Assembly: GCF_050433385.1 (NCBI RefSeq)
Contig: NZ_JBNPXI010000010.1
Location: forward strand, 74,719-138,718
Direction: 5' to 3'
DNA: 64,000 nt
Source of the DNA: Brassicibacter mesophilus
GTDB taxonomy: Bacteria > Bacillota > Clostridia > Tissierellales > Proteiniboraceae
Part shown: in pieces, positions 43,816 through 52,337 of the stretch
How the letters are laid out: each line of letters begins with the position of its first letter
How positions within the stretch are numbered: the stretch's first letter is position 1
The notes under the pieces: model-generated
Database searches by the model: none
What the model saw: only the letters and a program-made list of their open reading frames with translations
What the model was told of the DNA's origin: nothing
Made by a program: the position numbers and the translations under genes

Positions 43816-44631
43816 ATGTCATATAGTAATCAATACGGTGTAAAAATTGCTTATGGTAAGCCACAAGCTGTAGTTGATAGTAAATGTGTTAAATCAGTAT
43901 GTACAGATGTAACTGGAGGAACTCTAGAAACTTGTGTAAACGAAAAAGTTGATATATCAGGATTATCTTCCGGAGTAGTAGCGAAGATTCCAGTAGTGCT
44001 TGCTGAACTCACACTTCAAATAAATGTAGATTCTATAATAGATCTACCAGAATATGCTTATGAGATAAAAGATATAAAGAAACACTTAAAAGTAACTCAA
44101 TGTCTTTTAATACAAAATACTAACATGTTATTTATAAAAGGGTTTGTTAGAAAGAATATTCAATATGCAACTCGTTCATGTTCAAATGAAAAAGGGTTCT
44201 GCGGAGATATAAAGCATTGTACTATTGACGTACCATTCAGATGCACAACACCTATTACTTTTAATGGAATCGCTCCCGCTCCAATAGTTAATAGAACTTC
44301 ATCAGAATTTGAATATTTAAGAGAGCAAAATGTATTTGGCCCAGAGTTTGCAGAAAAGGATAAGCTGTTGTCAGGAGACTTATCAGAATTTAATCAAGTA
44401 AGTACTGAATATTTTAATGAACTACCTTTCTGTGAATTGATTAGCAGCAAAATTGTAGAATTTGATGAATTTCTAAATCCTACACGTCCTAAAGGTGTAA
44501 CAGTTCCATTCGAAGAAAAGCAGTTCAGAAAAATAGAAGAAAAAATGGTAATATTCCTAACTCTTAAGTTACTTCAAAAACGCCAAGTAGCAGTGCCGCC
44601 AGCAGCAGTTAGTCCTATTGTAGACTGTTAG
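43816..44631 (+). CDS. CsxC-like (DUF7852) spore-surface family protein, second copy
   Basis: 271 residues, same organisation as the preceding gene: VVAKIPVVLAELTLQINVDS, EIKDIKKHLKVTQCLLIQNTNMLFIKG, FVRKNIQYATRSC, CGDIKHCTIDVPFRCTTPITFNG. It ends in a hydrophobic, proline/valine-rich tail. Conserved cysteines could cross-link it in a spore outer layer (inference). Strong AGGAGG site at 43803-43808. No membrane or signal sequence. The family name is tentative. Confidence 0.65.
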   Translation: MSYSNQYGVKIAYGKPQAVVDSKCVKSVCTDVTGGTLETCVNEKVDISGLSSGVVAKIPVVLAELTLQINVDSIIDLPEYAYEIKDIKKHLKVTQCLLIQNTNMLFIKGFVRKNIQYATRSCSNEKGFCGDIKHCTIDVPFRCTTPITFNGIAPAPIVNRTSSEFEYLREQNVFGPEFAEKDKLLSGDLSEFNQVSTEYFNELPFCELISSKIVEFDEFLNPTRPKGVTVPFEEKQFRKIEEKMVIFLTLKLLQKRQVAVPPAAVSPIVDC

Positions 44632-44650
44632 GAGTATTAATTTTAATTAA

Positions 44651-44686
44651 TAAGAACATCTGGACTTATGAGTCCAGATGTTCTTA
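44651..44686. terminator. Bidirectional terminator between convergent genes
   Basis: Sixteen-base perfect arms at 44651-44666 and 44671-44686 around TATG. It serves the CsxC-like gene (+) and the membrane-protein gene (-). Confidence 0.88.
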
Positions 44687-44698
44687 TTTGTAACTCGC

Positions 44699-45490
44699 TT
44701 ATATGTTATGTCTTTTTTCTTCTAAGCTTTTCTTAATATCTTTTAAGATATGATTAAATCTTTTTGACTTCAAATTTGGAAATGCATTAAGAATTCTTGA
44801 GTGATTAAGAACTTTTTTATTTATCAAATATTGATATTTATTTTTTAGTTCATCTAGCTTAAATTCTATTTCCACAGCTCTTTCTGAAGTTGCTCCCTTT
44901 AGCTTTATAAGCTTAGATTTTAATTCATTATGCAAAAAGTGTATTTGTTTTAAGCGAGAGTTTAAGCCAACAACTGATATTACAGATATTGTTAAATCAA
45001 ATATGAAATAAGAGAATATAATATAAATAAGTACTATACCAATTTTAAAAGGCATTAGTGAAACTAATAAATTTATGTATGGATGAATTATTTTTATTAC
45101 AACCAGTGAAGCTGCTCCCCAGATGAGGGAAAATTCTAAACATATCCTTCCTTTTATATTGAATTTTTTATCAGTATAATCCCACCAAACACTGCTAAAC
45201 GCTTGTTCTAGTATAAATCCTGTAAAATATTCAAGAACTGAAGTCAATGCAACTGAGCCAATGAACAAAGAAAAGAGATCGTCTTTAACTGGATTTAACA
45301 ACACAATAAGCATTAATGCTCCAAATCCATATATAGGGCAAAATGGTCCATTTAAAAAACCTCTATTTACAAAGTATTTTTTATTAATTGTTGCGTAGAT
45401 TGTTTCTAGGCACCATCCTAAAAATGCATAAACAACAAAATAATTAAACAGATCATATGTCCTAAAACCAAACAATGTAATATTTGACAT
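44699..45490 (-). CDS. Putative ABC-transporter-permease-like membrane protein (PF06541 type)
   Basis: The only supported minus-strand gene. About 263 residues: six hydrophobic segments in the first two thirds, with FVVYAFLGWCLETIYATINKKYFVNRGFLNGPFCPIYGFGAL (quoted in pieces: GWCLETIY, RGFLNGPFCPIYG) and EYFTGFILEQAF...WWDYT typical of the family, then a charged coiled coil. The name ABC permease is a database convention; no partner ATPase is present and the role is unknown. Start is ATG at 45488-45490, with AAAGGAGG just upstream on the minus strand. Confidence 0.8.
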   Translation of the reverse strand: MSNITLFGFRTYDLFNYFVVYAFLGWCLETIYATINKKYFVNRGFLNGPFCPIYGFGALMLIVLLNPVKDDLFSLFIGSVALTSVLEYFTGFILEQAFSSVWWDYTDKKFNIKGRICLEFSLIWGAASLVVIKIIHPYINLLVSLMPFKIGIVLIYIIFSYFIFDLTISVISVVGLNSRLKQIHFLHNELKSKLIKLKGATSERAVEIEFKLDELKNKYQYLINKKVLNHSRILNAFPNLKSKRFNHILKDIKKSLEEKRHNI

Positions 45491-45537
45491 ATTATCCTCC
45501 TTTAACATTTGTTAGTTATATCGACATAGTATAAATA

Positions 45538-45559
45538 CTCACATAATATATTATATGAG
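45538..45559. promoter_or_regulatory. Near-perfect 22-bp palindrome in the divergent intergenic region
   Basis: Arms 45538-45548 and 45549-45559 are complementary except for one pair. It lies 48 bases upstream of the minus-strand gene and 80 bases before the asnS promoter; it could be an operator. Confidence 0.35.
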
Positions 45560-45638
45560 CAATAATAAAATATGTATATAGATAAGAAGAAGTTCTTTAT
45601 AATTTTTAATGAATTGGGAAATATATGTATAATAGTAT

Positions 45639-45667
45639 TTGACAAAACTAATTTTCAATATTATAAT
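45639..45667 (+). promoter_or_regulatory. Consensus sigma-A promoter of the asnS T-box transcript
   Basis: TTGACA (45639-45644) and TATAAT (45662-45667), both perfect, with a 17-base spacer. Confidence 0.85.
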
Positions 45668-45689
45668 AGTCATTAATATAGCTAATTTA

Positions 45690-45957
45690 AAGACAATGAA
45701 GAGAAGAGTAGATATGGAAGGTAGTTTAAGCGAGTTGGTGATAGTGCAAGACCAATACGAGATCTATATTGAAGAACATCTCGGAGTTTCTAACCGAAAT
45801 CAATTTGAAAGTAGGCTTAGACGGAGTCACACCGTTAAATAGTGAGCAGTATAAATTATTGTACTGTTAATGAGCTGGTCATTTTGTGACAATTAGGGTG
45901 GTACCGCGAAACATAGTCTTTCGTCCCTTTATAGGAGATGATAGGCTTTTTTTTATT
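45690..45957 (+). ncRNA. T-box riboswitch, asparagine-specific
   Basis: The T-box core AGGGTGGTACCGCG is at 45895-45908, with UGGU (45899-45902) for pairing with the tRNA 3' end. Upstream is stem I with an AGCGAG / GGAGTTTCT-AAC-CGAAA specifier region; AAC at 45792-45794 is an Asn codon. Stem III (ACGG...CCGT, about 45821-45836) follows. The terminator is the AGTCTTTCGTC / GATGATAGGCT helix followed by eight T at 45949-45956. Uncharged tRNA-Asn should allow read-through into asnS. A 67-residue open frame here is not a gene. Confidence 0.92.
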
Positions 45958-46017
45958 TCAAAAATTTTTTTGTAAAATTATATAAAATATTAACAATAAA
46001 TATGAGGAGGATAAATT

Positions 46018-47409
46018 ATGAAGACAGTATTAGTAAAAGAGATTTACAGAGAACAAGAAAAGTTTGTAGATCAGACAATTATGATTGCGGGATGGATAAG
46101 AACTATTAGAAACTCAAAAACATTTGGATTTATAGAAATTAATGACGGAAGCTTTTTTAAGAATATCCAAGTTGTTTTTGATGACAGTTTAGAGAATTTT
46201 TCAGATATTACAAAGCTATCGATAAGTTCTGCGATTGTGGTAGAAGGAAAACTTGAACTAACTCCAGGTGCTAAACAACCATTTGAGATTAAAGCAGTTA
46301 AAATCCAGGTTGAAGGTGAATCAAGCAACGAATATCCTCTACAGAAGAAAAGACATACATTTGAATACTTAAGAACTATAGCTCATTTAAGACCTAGAAG
46401 TAATACATTTTCTGCAGTATTTAGAGTTAGATCTTTAGCTGCATATGCAATACACAAATTTTTTCAGGACAGAGGTTTTGTATATGTACACACTCCAATA
46501 ATTACAGGAAGTGATGCTGAAGGAGCTGGCGAAATGTTCAGAGTTTCGACTTTAGACCCAATGAACATGCCTAAAGATGATTCGGGAAGCATTGATTATT
46601 CAAAGGATTTCTTTGGAAAAGAAACTAATCTAACAGTTAGTGGCCAGCTTGAAGCAGAAACATATGCATTAGCTTTCAGAAATGTGTACACTTTTGGGCC
46701 AACATTCAGAGCGGAAAACTCAAACACAGCTAGACATGCAGCAGAATTTTGGATGATAGAACCAGAAATAGCTTTTGCAGATTTAAAAGATGACATGGAG
46801 CTAGCTGAAGATATGTTAAAATATATAATTAACTATGTCATGGAAAACGCGCCAGAAGAAATGGAATTCTTTAATTCATTTATTGATAAAGGATTAATTG
46901 AGCGATTAAACAATATAGTAAATTCTGAATTTGGTCTAGTAACTTATACAGAAGCTATTGAGATACTTGAGAAGGTAAAAGACAGATTTGAATATCCTGT
47001 TGAATGGGGATGTGACTTACAGACAGAGCATGAGAGATATTTGACCGAAGAAGTATTTAAAAAGCCTGTTTTTGTTACAGACTATCCGAAGGAAATAAAA
47101 GCATTCTACATGAAATTAAATGATGATAATAAGACAGTAGCAGCAATGGATCTTCTTGTACCGGGAATAGGTGAGATAATTGGCGGAAGTCAGAGAGAAG
47201 ACAGACTTGATTTATTAGAACAGAGAATGGAAGAGTCTGGTCTTGATAAAGAGGACTACTGGTGGTACTTAGATTTAAGAAAATTTGGTGGAACAAAACA
47301 TGCTGGATTTGGTTTAGGATTCGAAAGAGCCATAATGTATATTACAGGTATGGGAAATATAAGAGATGTAATTCCTTTCCCAAGGGCAGTAAAATCTGCT
47401 GAATTTTAA
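46018..47409 (+). CDS. asnS: Asparaginyl-tRNA synthetase
   Basis: Class IIb synthetase, 463 residues. An OB-fold anticodon-binding domain (residues 15-100) is followed by the catalytic domain with motif 2 (FGPTFRAENSNTARHAAEFWMIEPEIAF, quoted here only as TFRAENSNTARH) and motif 3 (GFGLGFERAIMYITG). The Asn specifier in the upstream T-box independently supports Asn over Asp. ATG 46018 behind GAGGAGG. Confidence 0.97.
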   Translation: MKTVLVKEIYREQEKFVDQTIMIAGWIRTIRNSKTFGFIEINDGSFFKNIQVVFDDSLENFSDITKLSISSAIVVEGKLELTPGAKQPFEIKAVKIQVEGESSNEYPLQKKRHTFEYLRTIAHLRPRSNTFSAVFRVRSLAAYAIHKFFQDRGFVYVHTPIITGSDAEGAGEMFRVSTLDPMNMPKDDSGSIDYSKDFFGKETNLTVSGQLEAETYALAFRNVYTFGPTFRAENSNTARHAAEFWMIEPEIAFADLKDDMELAEDMLKYIINYVMENAPEEMEFFNSFIDKGLIERLNNIVNSEFGLVTYTEAIEILEKVKDRFEYPVEWGCDLQTEHERYLTEEVFKKPVFVTDYPKEIKAFYMKLNDDNKTVAAMDLLVPGIGEIIGGSQREDRLDLLEQRMEESGLDKEDYWWYLDLRKFGGTKHAGFGLGFERAIMYITGMGNIRDVIPFPRAVKSAEF

Positions 47410-47426
47410 AAACAGATAGTTATTAA

Positions 47427-47462
47427 CAAGACTGCTATGCTCTTTTAGCAGTCTTGTATTAC
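47427..47462 (+). terminator. Terminator after asnS
   Basis: CAAGACTGCTA (47427-47437) pairs with TAGCAGTCTTG (47446-47456); a weak T-rich tail follows. Confidence 0.7.
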
Positions 47463-47508
47463 TTAAAATAAAATGTAATTAATAAATAATAATATTGAGG
47501 GTGGTTTC

Positions 47509-48180
47509 ATGAGTAGAATAGGGATGCAGATAAAACAAATTAGAGCAAAAAAAGGAATAACTCAGAAGCAGTTAGCTAAAAAATTAGGTGTGTCAGATAA
47601 GTATATTGATGAAGTAGAAATAGGAAAAAAAGTAATTAATGATGCTCTCATTAAGAAAATATCAAAGATACTTGAAGTAGACATAAATGATTCTATGATG
47701 TATGAAAGTGAAGATACTAAAAAAGAAAAAATAGTAAAAACAGAGTCTGCAAAGGTTAAGCAAGATAAGGATACTCAAGTGATATGGAATGATGCATTTG
47801 CTTCAGTACTTAAGCAAGTCCCATTTTACAAATATACTCTAGACAAACCGATAAGTACAAGACAAATGCCGATAATATCAAATAAGATAGAAGGATATAA
47901 TAAAGACAAAGTGTTCTTTGTTGAGATAGAAGATGATGATATGTTAGGATTTAGAATTGCACAAGGAGATGTAGTGTTTTGCTATATGACACATGAACTA
48001 GAAAACAATGGAATTCATCTTGTTGAATACAATGAAAGAAGATGTATAAGACAAATAAAAAGACTAGATAGTGTAAATGCTTTACTTATTAGCAATAAAA
48101 ACAGCTTAAAGACAGATACTGTTTCTATAAAAGATATAAAAATACTAGCTAAATTGATTAAACTTGAAATAAAGTTATAG
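47509..48180 (+). CDS. XRE-family regulator with a degenerate S24 (LexA-like) domain
   Basis: 223 residues. N-terminal helix-turn-helix (about 7-60): QIKQIRAKKGITQKQLAKKL and VSDKYIDEVEIGKK; a charged linker; then a LexA/CI-type C-terminal domain with FVEIEDDDMLGFRIAQGDVVFCYM. In active S24 peptidases this site reads D-S-M; here Asp replaces the Ser, so self-cleavage is not expected. Probably a stable repressor or regulator; it may sense something other than RecA. No phage genes lie nearby. Confidence 0.8.
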   Translation: MSRIGMQIKQIRAKKGITQKQLAKKLGVSDKYIDEVEIGKKVINDALIKKISKILEVDINDSMMYESEDTKKEKIVKTESAKVKQDKDTQVIWNDAFASVLKQVPFYKYTLDKPISTRQMPIISNKIEGYNKDKVFFVEIEDDDMLGFRIAQGDVVFCYMTHELENNGIHLVEYNERRCIRQIKRLDSVNALLISNKNSLKTDTVSIKDIKILAKLIKLEIKL

Positions 48181-48214
48181 CATATTAAAAAAAAATATCA
48201 AAATAGTAGAAATA

Positions 48215-48223
48215 TGTTATAAT
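48215..48223 (+). promoter_or_regulatory. Extended -10 promoter of the SEC-C gene
   Basis: TG at 48215-48216, one base, then TATAAT at 48218-48223; 28 bases before the start codon. No good -35 is visible. Confidence 0.45.
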
Positions 48224-48251
48224 GACATAGGAATCAATAAAAGGAGGAGAA

Positions 48252-48755
48252 ATGAAAGTGAAACTTTATAAAGAATGGACTGACTTGGCATATAAAGAAA
48301 GAAATCAAAAAGAATATGATGAATTCTGGAATACATATCTTGAAGCTGAGAAGAATGTATATGAGAGTATTCTAAGTAATAAGGAAAGCGTTATAAGTGG
48401 AAAAATAAGCGACTTAGCAGAAAAATATAACATGGAACTAGTTAGCTATGCAGGTTTTCTTGATGGAATTAATACAAGCTTAATAAATCCTATTGAACTT
48501 GAAGATATTGAAGAAGATGTTGAGATTAAGCTAGAAATTGACTTTGAAAAACTTTATTTCAATATGTTAAATGCGAAGGCTCCATGGCTTTATGAGCTTC
48601 CTCAATGGGAAGACATACTAGACGATGAGAAAAGAAAAGAAATAACTAAAGAATATAGAAGATCTAAAACTGTTATTAAAGGTGAGAAAATTGGAAGAAA
48701 CGATCCATGTCCATGTGGTAGTGGGAAAAAATATAAGAAATGTTGTGGAAAATAA
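48252..48755 (+). CDS. SEC-C zinc-binding domain protein
   Basis: 167 residues. The last 22 form a SEC-C motif with the C-x-C-x8-C-C ligand set (PCPCGSGKKYKKCC), as in the SecA C terminus. The preceding part, rich in acidic and aromatic residues (YKEWTDLAYKERNQKEYDEFW), resembles uncharacterised clostridial SEC-C proteins. SEC-C can bind ribosomes or chaperones, but the role here is unknown. Followed after about 48 bases by a conserved unknown gene. Confidence 0.8.
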   Translation: MKVKLYKEWTDLAYKERNQKEYDEFWNTYLEAEKNVYESILSNKESVISGKISDLAEKYNMELVSYAGFLDGINTSLINPIELEDIEEDVEIKLEIDFEKLYFNMLNAKAPWLYELPQWEDILDDEKRKEITKEYRRSKTVIKGEKIGRNDPCPCGSGKKYKKCCGK

Positions 48756-48803
48756 TGCAACATCTCTTTAATAAGGATATATAAACAAGAGGAGGTAGTG
48801 CTA

Positions 48804-49343
48804 ATGGTACAAAGAATTAAGGTTAACTTAGAAGTAATTGAAGCAATGCTTTATTTCTGGCAGTCAACTAGTGAAAGAGAAAAAGTTTCTGAAAAATTCA
48901 TAAATGATGTAACGAATATGTCAGGGTTAACATTAGCATATGATGATGAATTTGATGCAGAATCTGTTAGAAGAGCATTAAGTGCTGTAACAAACAGAGA
49001 ACCTTTTTCAAGTAAAAATCGAAAAGAAGGAAGATTCTGGAACAATAATCTTTGGATGATGGAAGATTTAAGCTATACTGATGCAATGGTACAGCCTCTT
49101 AAAAAGCTAAACCTAGATGCCATCATTGATGAAGTAAATAAGCTAGAAGGAAGTTCTAAGTATGATGCTGTTGAAGTTGTTTTTTCTCCACTTCACATAG
49201 ATGAATATTTAATAGTTGACAATAAGCTTATTATCAATTTCTTTAGAGTAAAGCCTAGCTTTACTGATGAAAAAACTCTTATAGGTGATATAGAGATAAC
49301 TGAGTTTATAAAGCAGAAAATTGAAGAGTTGTTAAATAAATAA
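48804..49343 (+). CDS. Conserved protein of unknown function (possibly TDE2712 family)
   Basis: 179 residues, soluble, no signal peptide. Recognisable conserved stretches: VNLEVIEAMLYFWQSTSEREKV, ESVRRALSAVTNREPFSS, EGRFWNNNLWMMEDLSYTDAMVQPLKKLNLD. From memory this resembles an uncharacterised family named after Treponema denticola TDE2712; I cannot verify this. No catalytic motif is evident. ATG 48804 is eight bases from GGAGG at 48791-48795; an in-frame GTG at 48798 is too close to it. Confidence 0.7.
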   Translation: MVQRIKVNLEVIEAMLYFWQSTSEREKVSEKFINDVTNMSGLTLAYDDEFDAESVRRALSAVTNREPFSSKNRKEGRFWNNNLWMMEDLSYTDAMVQPLKKLNLDAIIDEVNKLEGSSKYDAVEVVFSPLHIDEYLIVDNKLIINFFRVKPSFTDEKTLIGDIEITEFIKQKIEELLNK

Positions 49344-49359
49344 TACATGCATAAAGAGA

Positions 49360-49393
49360 ACAGCAAACAGAAAAAAAAGTTTGCTGTTTTTTA
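49360..49393 (+). terminator. Terminator before the hydrogenase-regulator gene
   Basis: ACAGCAAAC (49360-49368) pairs with GTTTGCTGT (49379-49387) around an A-rich loop; six T follow. Confidence 0.85.
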
Positions 49394-49432
49394 ATATAAA
49401 TACTAATTAAAAGAAATGGTATTTTATTATTT

Positions 49433-52150
49433 TTGCTTTCATATTATTTAATGACACATTCTATTGTTAAATTAATAACCAGGTTATGGGGGGGATTTTT
49501 TATTAAAGATATTATAAGTGTAAGTTTAAATAAATGCAAGCAATGTTATGCATGTGTTAGAAGTTGTCCAGTGAAAGCGATTAAGATTAATAATGGACAA
49601 GCTGAAATAATTAGTTCCAGATGTATTAATTGTGGTAAATGTACTACAAGTTGTCCTCAAAGTGCAAAAATCGTTATTAATTATAAACAAAAAACACTTG
49701 ATATGCTTAAAAGTAAAAGTGAAGTTATTGCATGTTTGGCACCTTCTTTTATTGCAAGCTTTCATGAAATCTCATATAAAAAGGTTGTCGGAGCATTAAA
49801 AAAGATGGGATTTTCTCAAGTTTGGGAAACTGCAGTTGGTGCTGAAGTCTTATCTTTTCAAATAGATAACTATATAAAACAAAATAAGAGTGAACTATAC
49901 ATAAGTTCTCCGTGTCCTTCATTTGTTACAACGATTGAAAAACATTATCCTGAGCTTATAAAACACTTACTTCCATTTGTTTCACCTATGATAGCTACAG
50001 GTAGAATCATTAGAGATAAATTCCCAAACAAAGATATAAAAATTGTATTTATTGGTCCATGTATATCAAAAAAAGCAGAGTCAAATGATCCTCAATTCGA
50101 AGGAATAATAAATTCAGTATTAACTTTTGATGAATTAAAGGAATTGTTTTTACAAATGAATATGGATATGAATAATGTTGAAGAATATGATTTTGACAGT
50201 GTATACTGCAGTAAAGGCAGACTATTTCCATTGTCAGGTGGTCTACTAAAAAATCTTGAAATCACTAAAAATTTAAAAGCAAGTGAATATACATTTATTG
50301 ATAATGATAAAGAATGTTTGAAATTAATCGATGCAATTTCAAAAGATAAACCAGCATTAAAACTGGTTGATGTATTAATGTGTAAAGGATGCATAGAAGG
50401 ACCTAAGATTAATAGTGAACTAACTTACTATGAAAAAGTAAAGAAAATATATCAGTTTTATGAAACTAGAAAAGACACTACAGGAAAAATAAATACAAAT
50501 ATTAATTTATTGAGACATTATAGAAATAGAAGGAATATATTGCCTTTTCCAACAGAAGAAGAGATAAAAAATGTTCTAATACAGACTAACAAGCTATCAA
50601 AAGATGATGAATTAAATTGTGGTGCGTGTGGCTATAATACTTGCAGAGACAAGGCTATAGCTGTATTACAAGGTATTGCAGAAGTAGATATGTGTTTACC
50701 GTATTTATTAGCAAAAAAGAGTAGTTTGCTAGAAGACTTGTCACAAAAATTAAGTGAAATCACTAGTCTTAAGGAAGAATTGGAAACAACAATCGAATCT
50801 TCTTATGATGGATTAGTTATTACAGATGGTCAAGGTAAGATAGTTAGGACTAACAAAGCGTGGTACAGGATTATTGGATGTAAAGAGAGTTTGACCGCGG
50901 AACTAGTTCAAAATATAGAAAATAAAAATATAATTTTCCCATCAGCCACTTTATTAGCCTTAAAAGAAAAAAGACGTATTTCTTTTATTCAAAATGGGGA
51001 GAATGGGAAACACTTTTTGGCAACAGCTACACCTATATTAGATGACGAAGGTAATATTAAAAGAGTAGTGTCAAACATTAGAGATATAGAGGAATTAAAA
51101 AAATTAGAACAACAAATTAATGAAACAAGAAAGCTAGAAAAATATCATAATAGAAGAAACATAAAGCTAGAAAAATTAGATTTTGAAAACGAAAATTTAG
51201 TTGTTAATAGTATGGAATTTGGTCAAGTTTTACATACAGCAAGTAATGTTGCAGCAGTAGACTCTACAGTATTAATATTGGGAGAATCAGGAGTGGGCAA
51301 AGAAGTTGTTGCACAGTTTATCAGAAATCTTAGTAGAAGGAAAAATAAACCTTTTGTTAAAATAAACTGTGGTGCTATACCTGAAAATCTAATAGAATCA
51401 GAGTTGTTTGGATATGAAACAGGTGCTTTTACTGGAGCTAGAAGTAGAGGAAAGCCAGGATTAATTGAGCTTTCACATGAAGGCACTTTATTTCTTGATG
51501 AGATAGGAGATTTGCCAATAAACCTTCAAGTTAAATTGTTAAGGGTAATTCAGGAGAGGAAGTTAGTTAGGATAGGAGGAACAGAGGAGAGAGAGGTAGA
51601 TGTAAGAATAATATCCGCTACAAATAAAGATTTATACCAAATGGTCTTAAATGGAAAATTTAGAGCAGATCTATATTATAGATTAAATGTTGTTCCGATT
51701 GAAGTACCTCCTTTAAGAAAAAGAAAATCAGATATTCTGCCATTAAGTTACCATTTTATTGATATGTTTAATAAAAAGTACTTATGCAATAAACAGCTTA
51801 CGTCTTCTGTCGAAAGAATTTTATTACAATATAATTGGCCTGGAAACGTGAGAGAACTCCAAAATATAATAGAAAGGCTTGTTGTTACAACCGGATATGA
51901 TACTATTGAAGAAAGAGATTTACCTTTGTTTCTATTTGAGAACAAAGAAGAAATAAGCAAAAAAATAAAGGTGGATGGAATCATGCCATTAAAGGAAGCT
52001 GTAGAATTGGTTGAAAAAAAGATTATAGAAAGTGCATGTAAAAGATATTCAACAACTTATGAAATGGCAGAAGCTCTAGGGGTGAATCAATCAACTATTG
52101 TAAGAAAAATTCAAAAATACATGGATAATAATGCATACAGGCATGATTAA
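49433..52150 (+). CDS. [FeFe]-hydrogenase-domain sigma-54 transcription activator (HydS-like sensor fused to PAS-AAA+-HTH)
   Basis: Up to 905 residues. Two 4Fe-4S motifs (Cys35/38/41/45 and 64/67/70/74); an H-cluster domain (about 95-345) with the four cluster cysteines kept: SPCPS (Cys161), GPCISKKAE (Cys210), MCKGCIEGP (Cys317, 320). The C-x2-C last motif and Pro at the proton-relay position are as in sensory HydS (group C) hydrogenases. Then a GACGYNTC Fe-S domain (Cys396/399/404/421), PAS (about 452-552), AAA+ with GESGVGKE (617-624) and GAFTGA (664-669), and a C-terminal HTH (873-896). It should turn on sigma-54 promoters in response to H2 or redox state; the hydrogenase operon downstream has such a promoter. 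The start is unclear: TTG 49433 has no ribosome-binding site, and the seven-G run (49488-49494) points to ATT 49502. Confidence 0.9.
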   Translation: MLSYYLMTHSIVKLITRLWGGFFIKDIISVSLNKCKQCYACVRSCPVKAIKINNGQAEIISSRCINCGKCTTSCPQSAKIVINYKQKTLDMLKSKSEVIACLAPSFIASFHEISYKKVVGALKKMGFSQVWETAVGAEVLSFQIDNYIKQNKSELYISSPCPSFVTTIEKHYPELIKHLLPFVSPMIATGRIIRDKFPNKDIKIVFIGPCISKKAESNDPQFEGIINSVLTFDELKELFLQMNMDMNNVEEYDFDSVYCSKGRLFPLSGGLLKNLEITKNLKASEYTFIDNDKECLKLIDAISKDKPALKLVDVLMCKGCIEGPKINSELTYYEKVKKIYQFYETRKDTTGKINTNINLLRHYRNRRNILPFPTEEEIKNVLIQTNKLSKDDELNCGACGYNTCRDKAIAVLQGIAEVDMCLPYLLAKKSSLLEDLSQKLSEITSLKEELETTIESSYDGLVITDGQGKIVRTNKAWYRIIGCKESLTAELVQNIENKNIIFPSATLLALKEKRRISFIQNGENGKHFLATATPILDDEGNIKRVVSNIRDIEELKKLEQQINETRKLEKYHNRRNIKLEKLDFENENLVVNSMEFGQVLHTASNVAAVDSTVLILGESGVGKEVVAQFIRNLSRRKNKPFVKINCGAIPENLIESELFGYETGAFTGARSRGKPGLIELSHEGTLFLDEIGDLPINLQVKLLRVIQERKLVRIGGTEEREVDVRIISATNKDLYQMVLNGKFRADLYYRLNVVPIEVPPLRKRKSDILPLSYHFIDMFNKKYLCNKQLTSSVERILLQYNWPGNVRELQNIIERLVVTTGYDTIEERDLPLFLFENKEEISKKIKVDGIMPLKEAVELVEKKIIESACKRYSTTYEMAEALGVNQSTIVRKIQKYMDNNAYRHD

Positions 52151-52210
52151 ATGCGATAATGCATCACTATATAGCAGAAAGATGAATTTTCATTAAATAG
52201 ATGTATATGA

Positions 52211-52242
52211 AAAATCGAAGGTAAAACTACCTTCGATTTTTT
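52211..52242 (+). terminator. Terminator after the hydrogenase-type activator
   Basis: Thirteen-base arms 52211-52223 and 52228-52240 around AAAC, ending in a T-run. Confidence 0.9.
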
Positions 52243-52246
52243 GTGC

Positions 52247-52290
52247 TTTCGAGAGATAGACACTTTTATTTCGAGAGATAGACACTTTTA
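52247..52290. repeat. Two perfect 22-bp tandem repeats, probable activator binding site
   Basis: Each unit starts TTTCGAGAGATAGACA and continues CTTTTA; copies at 52247-52268 and 52269-52290 are identical. Twenty-two bp is two helical turns, so both copies face the same side. They lie about 50-90 bases upstream of the -24 element, the usual place for a sigma-54 enhancer site. Confidence 0.8.
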
Positions 52291-52337
52291 TTGATTGATT
52301 AATTTAATTGGCTTAATTATATTTAAAATCCATAAAT

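Noticed and set aside
45639..45842. 67-residue open frame upstream of asnS
   Set aside because: It begins on the promoter -35 and lies within the T-box stem I region; no ribosome-binding site or homology.
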